DNA of 64,000 bases from Sinorhizobium chiapasense (GTDB taxonomy: Bacteria; Pseudomonadota; Alphaproteobacteria; Rhizobiales; Rhizobiaceae): positions 1,550,001-1,614,000 of the forward strand of contig NZ_CP133148.1 in assembly GCF_036488675.1 (NCBI RefSeq), read 5' to 3'. The notes under the pieces were generated by a model that was not told the origin of the DNA, made no database searches, and was given only the letters and a program-made list of their open reading frames with translations. The position numbers were made by a program, and so were the translations under genes. Positions 17,148 to 25,655 of this stretch are shown here, in pieces. How positions within the stretch are numbered: position 1 is the stretch's first letter; every line of letters begins with the position of its first letter.

Positions 17148-18149
17148 TTGGTTGTAAACACTGCGACAAGCAGATACGGGAATCCCATTAACGCAGGATC
17201 TCGTACGTTGTCAGAAACTGAAATATCCCGTGAGAGCACCGGGCAGGGGCTACTCAATTATTTCGATGAATGGTGGGCCAGCGTGGATTGGTTGGCCCTG
17301 CAACAAGCTATAGAAAACACCGCAGTAAGACTGTGGGAGATTTTGAGGACGCCAGGATCAGAGTTTTGGTCGGCAATCGCCGGCGCTGTGGTAGGTGGCC
17401 TGATCGCCTATTGGATTCAGGTCAAATCACTGAAAGAGGCACGGAACGAACGCGACAATGAGCGGCTGCAGGCTGAGAAGTCCCTAGCTTACTCCTTGCT
17501 GTTCAAGGTAATTAAGATTCACAACAGTCTTGAACACATTCGGCGTCACGTCGAAACACTAAAAGCACTGCATGGGAGTTCAACGCAGCCATCGGGATAC
17601 CTGCTTCCGCTCGCAAATCTCCCTTCGGCGGTCGAGTTTTCTCCCGATGAAATGTCCATGCTTCTGTCATTGAGAAACGACGATTTATTTAACCTGGTGC
17701 TTTCATTAGACAATATTCATAACAGTATTATTCCGGTTTGGGAGTATTATGCTGCCTCAAGAGAAACAGTAAAGCAGTTGACGCACAGTATCCAATTTGA
17801 TCCTGAGTTAGGGAGGAGCGAATTCGAGGTCAAAAAGGACAGCCCGCTCTCTGTAGCAATCTTCGAGGCTGAGCAGATTGCCCGCGAACTGATCAAACGG
17901 GCATACAGGGACGCGACCGAGGCGAAGCAGGCGCTTGATAATCTCGTTAGCTTCTTCCGTTCGCGGTTCGGCTTTACGATTAGCATAGTCAATGCCGAAA
18001 AAAGCGCCGAAGAGCAGGGCGATGTGAGCGCAGCAAGAGAGCAATCGCCCCAAACGATATGGCCGGGGAAGCTGCAGTACAACTTGCACTATAACACTGC
18101 ACACCGTCAGTCGGTTGGTTCCAGTGGGCAGGCAGAAACTACAGCTTGA
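17148..18149 (+). CDS. Membrane-anchored hypothetical protein with helical cytoplasmic domain
   Basis: The up to 333-residue frame contains one transmembrane segment around 'FWSAIAGAVVGGLIAYWIQV' (residues ~83-102), then a charged helix 'KSLKEARNERDNERLQAEKSL' likely to be coiled coil, and a long helical domain. This topology resembles several single-span defence accessory proteins, but no named domain is recognised. Only TTG (17148, 17208) or GTG (near 17280) starts are in frame and none has a good ribosome site. The AlbA_2 gene follows after 54 bp, suggesting a two-gene unit. Confidence 0.6.
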   Translation: MVVNTATSRYGNPINAGSRTLSETEISRESTGQGLLNYFDEWWASVDWLALQQAIENTAVRLWEILRTPGSEFWSAIAGAVVGGLIAYWIQVKSLKEARNERDNERLQAEKSLAYSLLFKVIKIHNSLEHIRRHVETLKALHGSSTQPSGYLLPLANLPSAVEFSPDEMSMLLSLRNDDLFNLVLSLDNIHNSIIPVWEYYAASRETVKQLTHSIQFDPELGRSEFEVKKDSPLSVAIFEAEQIARELIKRAYRDATEAKQALDNLVSFFRSRFGFTISIVNAEKSAEEQGDVSAAREQSPQTIWPGKLQYNLHYNTAHRQSVGSSGQAETTA

Positions 18150-18203
18150 GCGGGATCACAACCACGCGTAGCCTACCCTTGGTAAATACGGGCGAGGGCA
18201 AAC

Positions 18204-19553
18204 GTGGACGAGATTCAGGAACTGGTAAACAATCCCTATGAAACGCTGACTGCTGAATACAAGGACTGGTTGGATCTGAGCGAAAATGTTCAGCGCGCAA
18301 AGCTCGCCCGCCATGTTGCTGCCCTGGCGAATACTGGAGGAGGTAGGATTATCTTCGGTTTCCGTGACACGGATCTCGCGCCCTCCGGCCCCAATCCCTT
18401 TTTGAAGAGCCTCTACAGCCGAGACGCTATAGGCTCAATATCTCGAAAATACCTCGACCCCTCCCCGGAATGTATTGTTAATATTGCTGTTTCATCAGCA
18501 GGCAACGAGCATGTCGTGATAACCGTCCCGCCTCACGGTGCTGTCCCGGTATGCGTTAAGGCGAGTGGCCCAGAAAAGAATGGTAAGCCAGAAGGGGTCT
18601 CGGTCGGCACCTATTATATACGGAAGGTCGGGCCCGAAAGTGCTCCAATCTTGAGCCCCTTAGAGTGGCAGCCGGTGATTCGTCGGTGCGTGCTGCACGA
18701 CCGGAACACGCTACTAGGCGCCATCAACAATGTACTTACGCCGCAATCCCCCTCAGCGACGATCTCTGATCGCCTCGCGAAGTGGCATCAGGCCGCACGA
18801 TCTGCTTATGAGCGTGCCCTGAAAGAGTCGGCGGTAAGGGATAGCATTCTGGAGAACAGCGTTCATCTAAGCTACTTGATCGCCACTGACAATGAAGAAC
18901 GGCTTCCACCTGATAGCTTATTGGAAGTAGCACGTCAGGTTAACTATGAGATGCGAGACCGCGTCAACACCGGCTGGAGCATCTTCTTCCCTTTCGATCG
19001 TCGGCCCATAAGTCCTTACTTCACGAGCGACGGCAATATCGGTGACCAAGAGCAATTTCTTGAGGCAAACCTCCTCTTGGACGCGGACTTTAGCATCACG
19101 GATTTTTGGAGACTGTCTGGTGACGGTCGCGCAACGACCATCAGAGCGTATCGGTCCGACTCGTGGGGAATGCCAGGATGGGACGATCGGGAACTATTCA
19201 GCCTGAATGTCGCCGCGCGCGAAGTCGGAGAGTTGGTTCGTCACGCGCAGGCTTATAGCGAGCGCTTTACCACCCCACTTTCAATTAGCTTCCGATGCGA
19301 ATGGACAGGTCTAAAGGGACGGAGCCTGTCCCACCCCGATAGAGATTGGAGGCCTGGCCAAACTTCGCGAACAGAAAGCGTCATAGGCCAGGGGGAATGG
19401 CCGTCGGTGCAACTATTGGAGGATTGGCCAGTCGTTGTTGCTACACTCGTCGAGCCGCTAGTAAGGGCGTTCTCTCCCACGCTTCGACTGGGTGAAGGGT
19501 GGGTTGCACGTGAGGCCGAAACCTGGCGGCCGATTGGAAATCAGTACCCCTAG
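18204..19553 (+). CDS. AlbA_2 (Schlafen-like) ATP-binding domain protein
   Basis: The 449-residue protein opens with an AlbA_2 domain: 'ETLTAEYKDWLDL' followed by 'ALANTGGGRIIFGFRDTD', the ExK and ANTxGGxIxxG signatures of the family. The C-terminal ~250 residues have no motif I know. AlbA_2 proteins occur as regulators and, repeatedly, inside phage-defence loci. The GTG start at 18204 has GAGGGC before it. It follows a membrane protein closely and lies in the cargo part of the island, so a defence role is plausible but unproved. Confidence 0.7.
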   Translation: MDEIQELVNNPYETLTAEYKDWLDLSENVQRAKLARHVAALANTGGGRIIFGFRDTDLAPSGPNPFLKSLYSRDAIGSISRKYLDPSPECIVNIAVSSAGNEHVVITVPPHGAVPVCVKASGPEKNGKPEGVSVGTYYIRKVGPESAPILSPLEWQPVIRRCVLHDRNTLLGAINNVLTPQSPSATISDRLAKWHQAARSAYERALKESAVRDSILENSVHLSYLIATDNEERLPPDSLLEVARQVNYEMRDRVNTGWSIFFPFDRRPISPYFTSDGNIGDQEQFLEANLLLDADFSITDFWRLSGDGRATTIRAYRSDSWGMPGWDDRELFSLNVAAREVGELVRHAQAYSERFTTPLSISFRCEWTGLKGRSLSHPDRDWRPGQTSRTESVIGQGEWPSVQLLEDWPVVVATLVEPLVRAFSPTLRLGEGWVAREAETWRPIGNQYP

Positions 19554-19928
19554 AGGCGATCCGGAGCGTCGGCTCAGATTGGCCTTGAAGGCTGGCAAGA
19601 TAAAGTTGTGTGAGGGGCCTATAGACGTCGTACTCTGTGGGTGCACTGTGGGTGCAAATGTCAGGCTACTTCAGGTGTTCTGGGTGGTTTTCCGGGAATG
19701 TTCCGGGCGTGAGGGGCACCCCCGGAAAACCGGTTGGGGACCAGAGGGTCCGAGCCGGCACTCGTGGTTGGCGTCGAATATCGCGCCTGGACGGATGATG
19801 AAAGGCTGCAGCATCCGTCGCTCAAGGGATCAGGGAGCGCGAAGATAGCTCAACATTGCACGAACTTACGTGGGTTCTTATGTCTCGCTCACAGACCAAG
19901 GATAGCGTCGAGTGATTTTTCCCGCTTA
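19554..19928. other. Non-coding stretch with tandem and inverted repeats beside the IS66 end
   Basis: Holds a perfect tandem repeat CTGTGGGTGCA x2 (19635-19656) and an 11-bp inverted repeat GGTTTTCCGGG / CCCGGAAAACC (19686-19696 and 19721-19731). No gene is supported. CCCGCTTA at 19921-19928, directly before the IS66 terminus, looks like an outward-facing remnant of a second IS66 end. Confidence 0.45.
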
Positions 19929-19964
19929 GTAAGCATCCGGCAAAGACCGCAGGCTGAAGGACTT

Positions 19965-20549
19965 TCAGATTTTTCGGCGTGATTTGCGGGCCCACTTTGC
20001 CGCCAGATCATCGACGGCTTTGTTGAGCTCGGCGAAGTTGCCCTGGTCCGGATCGTATTCGTTGCTGCCCCACCATTCGACGAGCTCGGCGTGCCGCTCG
20101 TGGGTCGGATCGGCGAGAGCCTCGCGGAACTCCTGATAGCCCCATGGCCCGCCGATGTCCTCGGGAGGGCAACGTCCGGCTGCTTCGAGAAGCATTGGCT
20201 CCGCAGGGCCGATGACGGGGAACGTGCGCTCGATCTTGATGCTGTGCGTCCAGCCGTCGCCGAAGTCGTAAAGGTACTTGAACGATTTCGCGCCGATGTC
20301 TTCGACTGCCGCCAGCAGCGAGATCTTGCGCGCATCGAGCGGGCCATCTCCCCAGTCCTGATCAGGCAGACCAAAGCCGACGTCGCGGATGCGGAATTCG
20401 TAAAGGTGGCTGTTGCTCCAGCCCATCGCCGCCTGCAGCACCTCATGAAGGCGATGGAGCTTGATGCGGAACGGCACCACAACGCGCCGCATCACCGTCG
20501 GTTCGACGTGGTCGAGGGTGATCTTCAGGCGGACCAGAGAAGCCGGCAT
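19965..20549 (-). CDS. Plasmid pRiA4b ORF-3 family protein (IS66 passenger)
   Basis: The 194-residue product has the family hallmark 'LDHVEPTVMRRVVVPFRIKLHRLHEVLQAAMGWSNSHLYEF' and later 'YDFGDGWTHSIKIE' and 'CPPEDIGGPWGYQEF'. The family is common on rhizobial plasmids and beside IS66 transposases; its biochemical role is unknown. It begins 2 bp after the tnpC stop, inside the element's terminal repeats, so it moves with the IS and is translated with it. Confidence 0.8.
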   Translation of the reverse strand: MPASLVRLKITLDHVEPTVMRRVVVPFRIKLHRLHEVLQAAMGWSNSHLYEFRIRDVGFGLPDQDWGDGPLDARKISLLAAVEDIGAKSFKYLYDFGDGWTHSIKIERTFPVIGPAEPMLLEAAGRCPPEDIGGPWGYQEFREALADPTHERHAELVEWWGSNEYDPDQGNFAELNKAVDDLAAKWARKSRRKI

Positions 20550-20551
20550 CT

Positions 20552-22204
20552 TCAGGCTGCCAGCTTGTGCGCCACTGGCGACGCGCTCTTCCAGTTCCAG
20601 GGCAGGAGCTCATCGAGCCGATGCGCGGGATAACCGGCAATGCGGTGAAGCACGTCGGCGAGCCAGGCTTGCGGATCGACGTCGTTCATCTTGGCCGAGA
20701 CAATCAAGCTGTACATAGCGGCGGCGCGCTGGCCACCGCGGTCCGATCCGGCGAACAACCAGGATTTCCTGCCCAAGGCTATGCCGCGCAGGGCGCGTTC
20801 GGCGGCATTGTTCGACAGACAGACACGCCCGTCGTCGAGGAAGAGGGTGAAGGCAGGCCAGCGTTTCAGCAGGTAATCGAAGGCCTTGGCGAGATCATCG
20901 TTGCGAGACAGCTTGGCACGCTGAGCCTTCATCCATGCTTCCAGCTCGAGGACCAGAGGCAGGCTCCGATCCTGACGAGCGGCCTTGCGGAGCTCCACGC
21001 TCTGACCGTTGATCTCGCGCTCGATGTCGAACAGGGCATCGATCCGCTCCACCATTTCCAGCGCGATCGGCGAGATGACGGCCGCCTTCTTGCCCTGCGC
21101 TTTTCGGCGCGCATTCGCCTCGACGTCGGCCATCGCAAAAAAGGGCCGCCTCGCATGGACCCAGCAGGCTGCTTCCGTTATCGGGCCTGGCCGTCGATCC
21201 GGAAGATAGAGTTTGGTGTAGCCGGTATAGGCGTCCGCCTGCAGAATGCCGCTATAGCCGGCAAGATGCGCCTGCGGGTGCTCGCCCGCGCGATCACGGG
21301 AATAGTAGAACATCGCCGACGGTGCGGCTGTGCCGCCGAACGGTCGATCGTCGCGGACATAGACCCAACTTCGGGCGATATCGGTCTTTCCTGCCGCCAG
21401 AACCGGGACCGTCGTGTCGTCGCCGTGCAATCGATCTGCCCCAAACGTATGGGCCTCGATCCGTTTGATGATCGGATCGAGTACGGCACAGCATGCGCCG
21501 ATGCTATCGGCCACCGTCGACAGGCTGAGGGAAACGCCTTCGCGTTCGAAGCGCTCGACCTGACGATTGAGCGGCAGATGCTGGCCGAACTTGTCGAACA
21601 GGATCATCGCCAGGAGATTGGGGCCGGCCCATCCGCGCGGGATGGCATGGAAAGGGGCCGGAGCTTGGCTGATCTTCTCGCAATCGCGGCAGGTGAACTT
21701 CTCGCGCACCGTCTGGATCACTTTCCATTGGCGCGGAATGACCTCGAGGGTCTCGGTGATGTCCTCACCCAGCTTGCGCAGTCGGTCGCCGCCACAGCAT
21801 TGGCAGCTCACGGGACCGGGCACGACGACGCGTTCGCGCGGAAGATGATCGGGGAAAGACTTCTTCGCCGGCCGGCTGCGGGTAAAGCCGGCGACATTGA
21901 CGGTGGCCGCGACCGCCATTTCGGCCGCGAGTTCGTCCTCGGTCACCGCCATCTCCAACTCTGCCAGTTGGAACTCCATCTGATCGATCAGCCGGGCGCG
22001 ACGCTCTGCCTTCGGGCCATAGAGCTGCCGCTCGAGCTTTTCGATGCGCAGCTTCTGCCGGGCAATGACGGCAAGATCCTCCGACGCCTTGGCCTTGGCA
22101 ACGGCAAGTTCAGCCTCGATCTGTGCGCCCTTGGCGCGTACCGCGATGAGCTCTGCCCGCAGGGCGGCAACATCGTCGGGAAGCAAATCAGGGCTGTTTT
22201 CCAT
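20552..22204 (-). CDS. tnpC: IS66-family transposase TnpC
   Basis: The 550-residue transposase has an N-terminal coiled coil ('DDVAALRAELIAVRAKGAQIEAELAV'), a Cys4 zinc-finger-like region ('SCQCCGGDRLRKL' and 'FTCRDCE'), and the DDE domain with 'LHGDDTTVPVLAAGK', 'QADAYTGYTKL' and C-terminal 'CLSNNAAERALRGIALGRKSWLFAGSDRGG'. It is full length for the family and appears intact. It is transcribed after tnpA and tnpB and before the pRiA4b ORF-3 gene. Confidence 0.92.
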   Translation of the reverse strand: MENSPDLLPDDVAALRAELIAVRAKGAQIEAELAVAKAKASEDLAVIARQKLRIEKLERQLYGPKAERRARLIDQMEFQLAELEMAVTEDELAAEMAVAATVNVAGFTRSRPAKKSFPDHLPRERVVVPGPVSCQCCGGDRLRKLGEDITETLEVIPRQWKVIQTVREKFTCRDCEKISQAPAPFHAIPRGWAGPNLLAMILFDKFGQHLPLNRQVERFEREGVSLSLSTVADSIGACCAVLDPIIKRIEAHTFGADRLHGDDTTVPVLAAGKTDIARSWVYVRDDRPFGGTAAPSAMFYYSRDRAGEHPQAHLAGYSGILQADAYTGYTKLYLPDRRPGPITEAACWVHARRPFFAMADVEANARRKAQGKKAAVISPIALEMVERIDALFDIEREINGQSVELRKAARQDRSLPLVLELEAWMKAQRAKLSRNDDLAKAFDYLLKRWPAFTLFLDDGRVCLSNNAAERALRGIALGRKSWLFAGSDRGGQRAAAMYSLIVSAKMNDVDPQAWLADVLHRIAGYPAHRLDELLPWNWKSASPVAHKLAA

Positions 22205-22282
22205 GCCCGAAGTGAATCACAGAAGTCCTGATTTGCCTAGTGTTTCAAAGGACTTGCCCCGGAATATTCGCGTTCGGGCGGC

Positions 22283-22630
22283 TCACCCGGCACTCGTCGG
22301 CCGCCATGTCTGCTGCGGATTTCGCCAATCAATCCCCTCCAGCAGATAGGACATCTGACCGGCGGTCAGCGCGATTGCGCCACTCTCCGTCGCCGGCCAG
22401 ATGAAGCGGCCGCGCTCGAGCCGTTTCGCATACAACGATAGGCCGATCCCATCATGCCAAAGGGCTTTTATCAGTCGGCCGCTACGACCGCGAAAGACGA
22501 AGACGTCGCCCTTAAACGGATCGCGACCGAGGCCCTCCTGCACCAGCAGAGCCAGACCCTGCATGCCCTTGCGCATGTCGCAGTGACCGCTCGCGATCCA
22601 CACCCGCACCCCGGAACTGATCGGGATCAT
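22283..22630 (-). CDS. tnpB: IS66 family accessory protein TnpB
   Basis: A 115-residue protein with the IS66 Orf2 pattern 'GVRVWIASGHCDMRKGMQGLALLVQE' and 'DVFVFRGRSGRLIKALWHDGIGLSLYAKRLERGRFIWP'. Its ATG overlaps the tnpA stop (ATGA), the translational coupling typical of this family. It is needed with TnpA for efficient transposition, but its exact function is unresolved. Confidence 0.92.
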   Translation of the reverse strand: MIPISSGVRVWIASGHCDMRKGMQGLALLVQEGLGRDPFKGDVFVFRGRSGRLIKALWHDGIGLSLYAKRLERGRFIWPATESGAIALTAGQMSYLLEGIDWRNPQQTWRPTSAG

Positions 22631-22965
22631 TTGAGCGCCCGCATGATCGCGGCTGCCAGGTCGCATGGCGCTGCTGAGCCAATTCTCACCTTGACGCCGT
22701 TCGGGAAGTCCACCGCCATGGCCAATTCGACTGCGTCACTGCTGGCAGAGTCAACGAGCTTTGCCGGCACAAAGGCGGGCTCGGCCTCTTGGACCAAAGC
22801 CTGCCGCCGCCATGTGTAAATCAGGCCGGTCGAAACCTCGAAGCGGCGTGCAACTTCGGAAACAACCGCGCCTGGGGCGAAAGCCTCTGCCAGTATCTGC
22901 GCGCGATCTTCCAACGACCACCGCCGCCGCCGCTCTGGTCCGGTCAGCAAAACTGCATGTCCCAT
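22627..22965 (-). CDS. tnpA: IS66 family DNA-binding protein TnpA
   Basis: A 112-residue IS3/IS911-like helix-turn-helix protein: 'RRRRWSLEDRAQILAEAFAPGAVVSEVARRFEVSTGLIYTWRRQ'. It probably recognises the IS ends. It is the first gene of the minus-strand tnpA-tnpB-tnpC-orf operon, with about 100 bp between its start and the IS terminus that presumably holds the promoter. Confidence 0.9.
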   Translation of the reverse strand: MGHAVLLTGPERRRRWSLEDRAQILAEAFAPGAVVSEVARRFEVSTGLIYTWRRQALVQEAEPAFVPAKLVDSASSDAVELAMAVDFPNGVKVRIGSAAPCDLAAAIMRALK

Positions 22966-22995
22966 GAATTGCTCAGTGCGCTCTTAAGTCCACTC

Positions 22996-24918
22996 TTAAG
23001 AGCGCAGACTCACGGGATAAGCGGAACTTCGCAAGGCGGTCCCCGCCGGAGGGATACCCCGCTTACTGTTTTGGTCAATCTCTTTGCTGCACCACTTGCG
23101 CAATTTTTCCAGCTCCTGCGCGACACGTTCTTCAAGAGGGGCAAATTTGTTCTGCTTCTTGTTCACAGCAGCGAGAACTTCGTCAACTATGTTTTCGCTA
23201 GCTTCGCCTTCAGTAGTCACACTGGCTGAAATCTCATTTGGCATGAAATGCAGGCTGCAAGTTAGATCGCACTCTTTACCAATGGCCTTTGAGATTTCGT
23301 GAAACGCCGAGAACATTTCAGGGTGGTATAGTATTGAACCGGTATAATAAAGAGTGTTTGCTTTATACCCCATTAACCTGCTGACATTATTGAGTAGCTC
23401 TTCAATGTCTTCATCAACAGAGAAACTCATTGACAAAAGTTCCCTCTCGTTATTTAGGCCGTTACGAATGCGTACCAAGTATAGTACATCAATACTGCTT
23501 AGCACGCCGAATTTTTCGGCGCCGGAACGTTTAAATGTGCCGCGTTCGTTTAGCTTTTTGTATAGAGGCCTCACATACTCGTCCAAAACGATATTTTTGT
23601 TCATCTCAAAGCACATTAGAAGTACATTGTCGTTGTACCGCTTGCGTATTCCTGAGAATATTTCCGAAAACTTTCCCGGTATGATTCGCATCAGAGCGTA
23701 GGCGCAGAAATATTCCTGAAATGACCTGTGGATAAAGATATAATTCAAACCTTCTTGCTTAAGCAAGTTTACAGTCTCTTCGTAATCTTTCAGGATTAGT
23801 TCAGACTCTTTTGTGATGCCGCAGATCTTGCTGCTCTTGTTAATCAGGTCTATCACTTCTGATTTCGTAAATTCGAACTTCTCTTGGTGATAGCTTAGCA
23901 GACAGAACATTCCAAAAGAGCGCTGGAACTCATCGATATCAAGGGTCTTCGCTCTATTGAATGCCTTTGTTGCATCGTGCCATTGGAAGAGGGTCGTGAA
24001 GGCCTGATCGTAAAAAATGTTCATCCGCCTAGGAATGTCCATATTTTCCTTAAAGGTCATCATCATCATGATGGCCAGGAGCGGATTTGAAAGGAAACTC
24101 TTGTTCTGGGCGTAGAATTCCGCATCCAATTGCTTCAAGAAGAGTTTCTTTGCCGCGGGATCGAAGGGAACGAGTCCAACCAGTTTCTTCACTTTCGGCA
24201 AGTCAAAGGGCTGCGACTCGTATAGCTCGAAGTTCTGCCACCCGGCGAATCTGCGTTCATATCTGCTGGAAACCACGAATCTGCATTTGGGAAAATCGCT
24301 GCTCAGTTGCAGAATTTGGCTTTGCACCAAGTCTCTTTGACCGTGAACAATTTCATCAAAGCCATCCAGAATAAAGCAGAAGCGTCCGGAATTGCAGAAG
24401 TAAGAAAATAGGTCGTCACTCAGCTCTTTTTTTCTCGATATCGATATTCTAATAAATGATTTCAGATCTATGCTTGTCAGTTCGTTTAGTTTCCTAAGCT
24501 CAATAAATATTGGAGTGTATTCGTGGTTTCCTTCGAATAATGTTAACCAAAGATGACGCATAAAAAATGTCTTTCCGGCTCCACCATTGCCGTTTATAAC
24601 AACATTTTTACCCTCAACAATCGTGTAAATAAGTTTATCTTCTTCAACCTGTTTATCTCCGCATAAGAAAGAAGATTTTACGTAAACGGAGTACAAATCG
24701 ACATCTTTCTCCTTCTGGGATAGTAGGCGGACAAAAGCATTCTTCTGATATGCGTCCTTCATGAACGGTTCGAAGTCTTCAAATATCTTTGCCCACGCAT
24801 CTTTTGCAGCGGATGTAGCCTTGGAGCTAACACTGTTAAATGCCTTCGCCACGAGGCTTGTGACCACGGACGCAGCCACTTTGTTACCGTCAATCATCTC
24901 AGCCACACTATACCCCAT
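22996..24918 (-). CDS. NACHT-type STAND NTPase, C-terminus replaced by IS66 sequence
   Basis: The ~640-residue protein has a short helical N-terminus, then a NACHT NTPase with P-loop GNGGAGKT (residues 110-117), Walker B 'FCFILDGFDEI' (~181-190) and 'FIHRSFQEYFCAYAL', the winged-helix ending seen in bacterial NACHT proteins. Bacterial NACHT proteins defend against phages; many have short C-terminal sensor domains. After '...KWCSKEIDQN' the frame crosses the IS66 terminus and its last ~24 residues are IS-encoded. The gene is much more AT-rich than its neighbours, indicating foreign origin. ATG 24918 is chosen; a TTG at 24990 would add 24 residues. Confidence 0.8.
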   Translation of the reverse strand: MGYSVAEMIDGNKVAASVVTSLVAKAFNSVSSKATSAAKDAWAKIFEDFEPFMKDAYQKNAFVRLLSQKEKDVDLYSVYVKSSFLCGDKQVEEDKLIYTIVEGKNVVINGNGGAGKTFFMRHLWLTLFEGNHEYTPIFIELRKLNELTSIDLKSFIRISISRKKELSDDLFSYFCNSGRFCFILDGFDEIVHGQRDLVQSQILQLSSDFPKCRFVVSSRYERRFAGWQNFELYESQPFDLPKVKKLVGLVPFDPAAKKLFLKQLDAEFYAQNKSFLSNPLLAIMMMMTFKENMDIPRRMNIFYDQAFTTLFQWHDATKAFNRAKTLDIDEFQRSFGMFCLLSYHQEKFEFTKSEVIDLINKSSKICGITKESELILKDYEETVNLLKQEGLNYIFIHRSFQEYFCAYALMRIIPGKFSEIFSGIRKRYNDNVLLMCFEMNKNIVLDEYVRPLYKKLNERGTFKRSGAEKFGVLSSIDVLYLVRIRNGLNNERELLSMSFSVDEDIEELLNNVSRLMGYKANTLYYTGSILYHPEMFSAFHEISKAIGKECDLTCSLHFMPNEISASVTTEGEASENIVDEVLAAVNKKQNKFAPLEERVAQELEKLRKWCSKEIDQNSKRGIPPAGTALRSSAYPVSLRS

Positions 24919-25266
24919 CAATAGATTGCGTATTTTGTAGAGCGCAACCTTCCCGAAAGTGAAGAGGATTTCAATCGCGCAAACGAGCAATCAGGCGTTC
25001 TCAACAGTTCCTTCTGAAACGGACTGTCCTGCTGAACAGGCGAGCAAAAGGATGACGAACATTTCCCGGCTCAGAATAAATACGAACCAGCGCAATGACT
25101 TCGTGCGGCCTGAGGCTGTTGGTATCGCGGAATCCAGGTGGGAATAGGCATCATCAGCGCCGACTAAGCCGAAAACACAAAGTGGCCGTGGTGTCTAGGA
25201 TTTAGAGTAGGGACAGTTGCATCCTGCCCGGCGATGAGCAACGTATTCAGTCACTTAGAGAAACGA
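24919..25266. other. Right end of the island
   Basis: AT-rich sequence upstream of the NACHT gene, presumably its promoter, running to the tRNA-Ser 3' end. No other gene is supported; a 62-codon frame on the plus strand has no ribosome site. Confidence 0.5.
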
Positions 25267-25281
25267 ATGGCGGAGGAGGTG
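25267..25281. repeat. Attachment-site repeat, right end (inside tRNA-Ser)
   Basis: ATGGCGGAGGAGGTG, identical to 8314-8328. It covers the CCA end, the discriminator base and the 3' acceptor strand of tRNA-Ser, the usual core site for P4-type integrases. Confidence 0.75.
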
Positions 25282-25357
25282 GGATTCGAACCCACGGTAC
25301 GCTTTCACGCACGCCGGTTTTCAAGACCGGTGCCTTAAACCGCTCGGCCACTCCTCC
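25268..25357 (-). tRNA. tRNA-Ser (anticodon UGA)
   Basis: On the minus strand the sequence folds with acceptor GGAGGAG/CTCCTCC, a D-arm GCCGAGCGGTTTAAGGC, anticodon loop CTTGAAA (anticodon TGA), a long class-II variable arm, T-arm GGTTCGAATCC and an encoded CCA (25268-25270). It is intact even though the island uses its 3' end for integration, so the incoming element restored the lost part. Confidence 0.96.
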
Positions 25358-25655
25358 GGGCAGCGCGTTATTGCGCGAAGCGCGAGGTCTTTGCAAGGTT
25401 TAACGTGCCCGGCGCTTGGAAAATTTCTGGTGTACGGCGAAGAGGCCAATGTCCCCACGACGGGCCTCGCGGACGGGATATACGTTTTGTAAACCATAAC
25501 GGAAGATTTTTGCCTCGCTTCGGGCTCCCCGTTCGCAATTTTGCCGTCTTGCTGACATGATTAATCGACTGTCTCGTTTCGAGACGCCGAGCTTTCCGCG
25601 GGGGCTAGAGCGGAATGTTTTCGAAGTACGGCTTTGCGAACGATATTGGGGACAG

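Larger units (their letters stand above)
19929..23066. mobile_element. IS66-family insertion sequence with passenger gene (about 3.1 kb)
   Basis: Ends are GTAAGC at 19929 and its complement GCTTAC at 23061-23066; beyond six bases the inverted repeats are only roughly similar (both contain a GACCGC block). It contains tnpA, tnpB, tnpC and a fourth gene in the same minus-strand order. No 8-bp target duplication is present (CCCGCTTA left, TGTTTTGG right), so one flank was probably lost or rearranged. The right end lies inside the NACHT gene. Confidence 0.75.
8314..25281. mobile_element. Integrated element in tRNA-Ser(UGA), P4-satellite-like, about 17 kb
   Basis: The boundaries are a 15-bp direct repeat, the right copy being the 3' end of an intact tRNA-Ser. 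Inside are a tyrosine integrase next to the left end, an AlpA-like regulator, a primase and a D5-type helicase, then cargo that includes an AlbA_2 protein and a NACHT NTPase. No capsid, tail, lysis, relaxase or type IV secretion genes are seen, so it is neither a complete prophage nor a self-transmissible ICE. Removing it would bring the TetR operator region next to tRNA-Ser and rlpA. The island also hosts an IS66-family insertion. Confidence 0.75.

Noticed and set aside
20567..22231. Long plus-strand frame opposite IS66 tnpC
   Set aside because: Complement of a well-recognised transposase; antisense shadow.
8314..25281. Complete prophage or conjugative element
   Set aside because: No terminase, capsid, tail, lysis, relaxase or type IV secretion genes are present, so the satellite-like reading is preferred.
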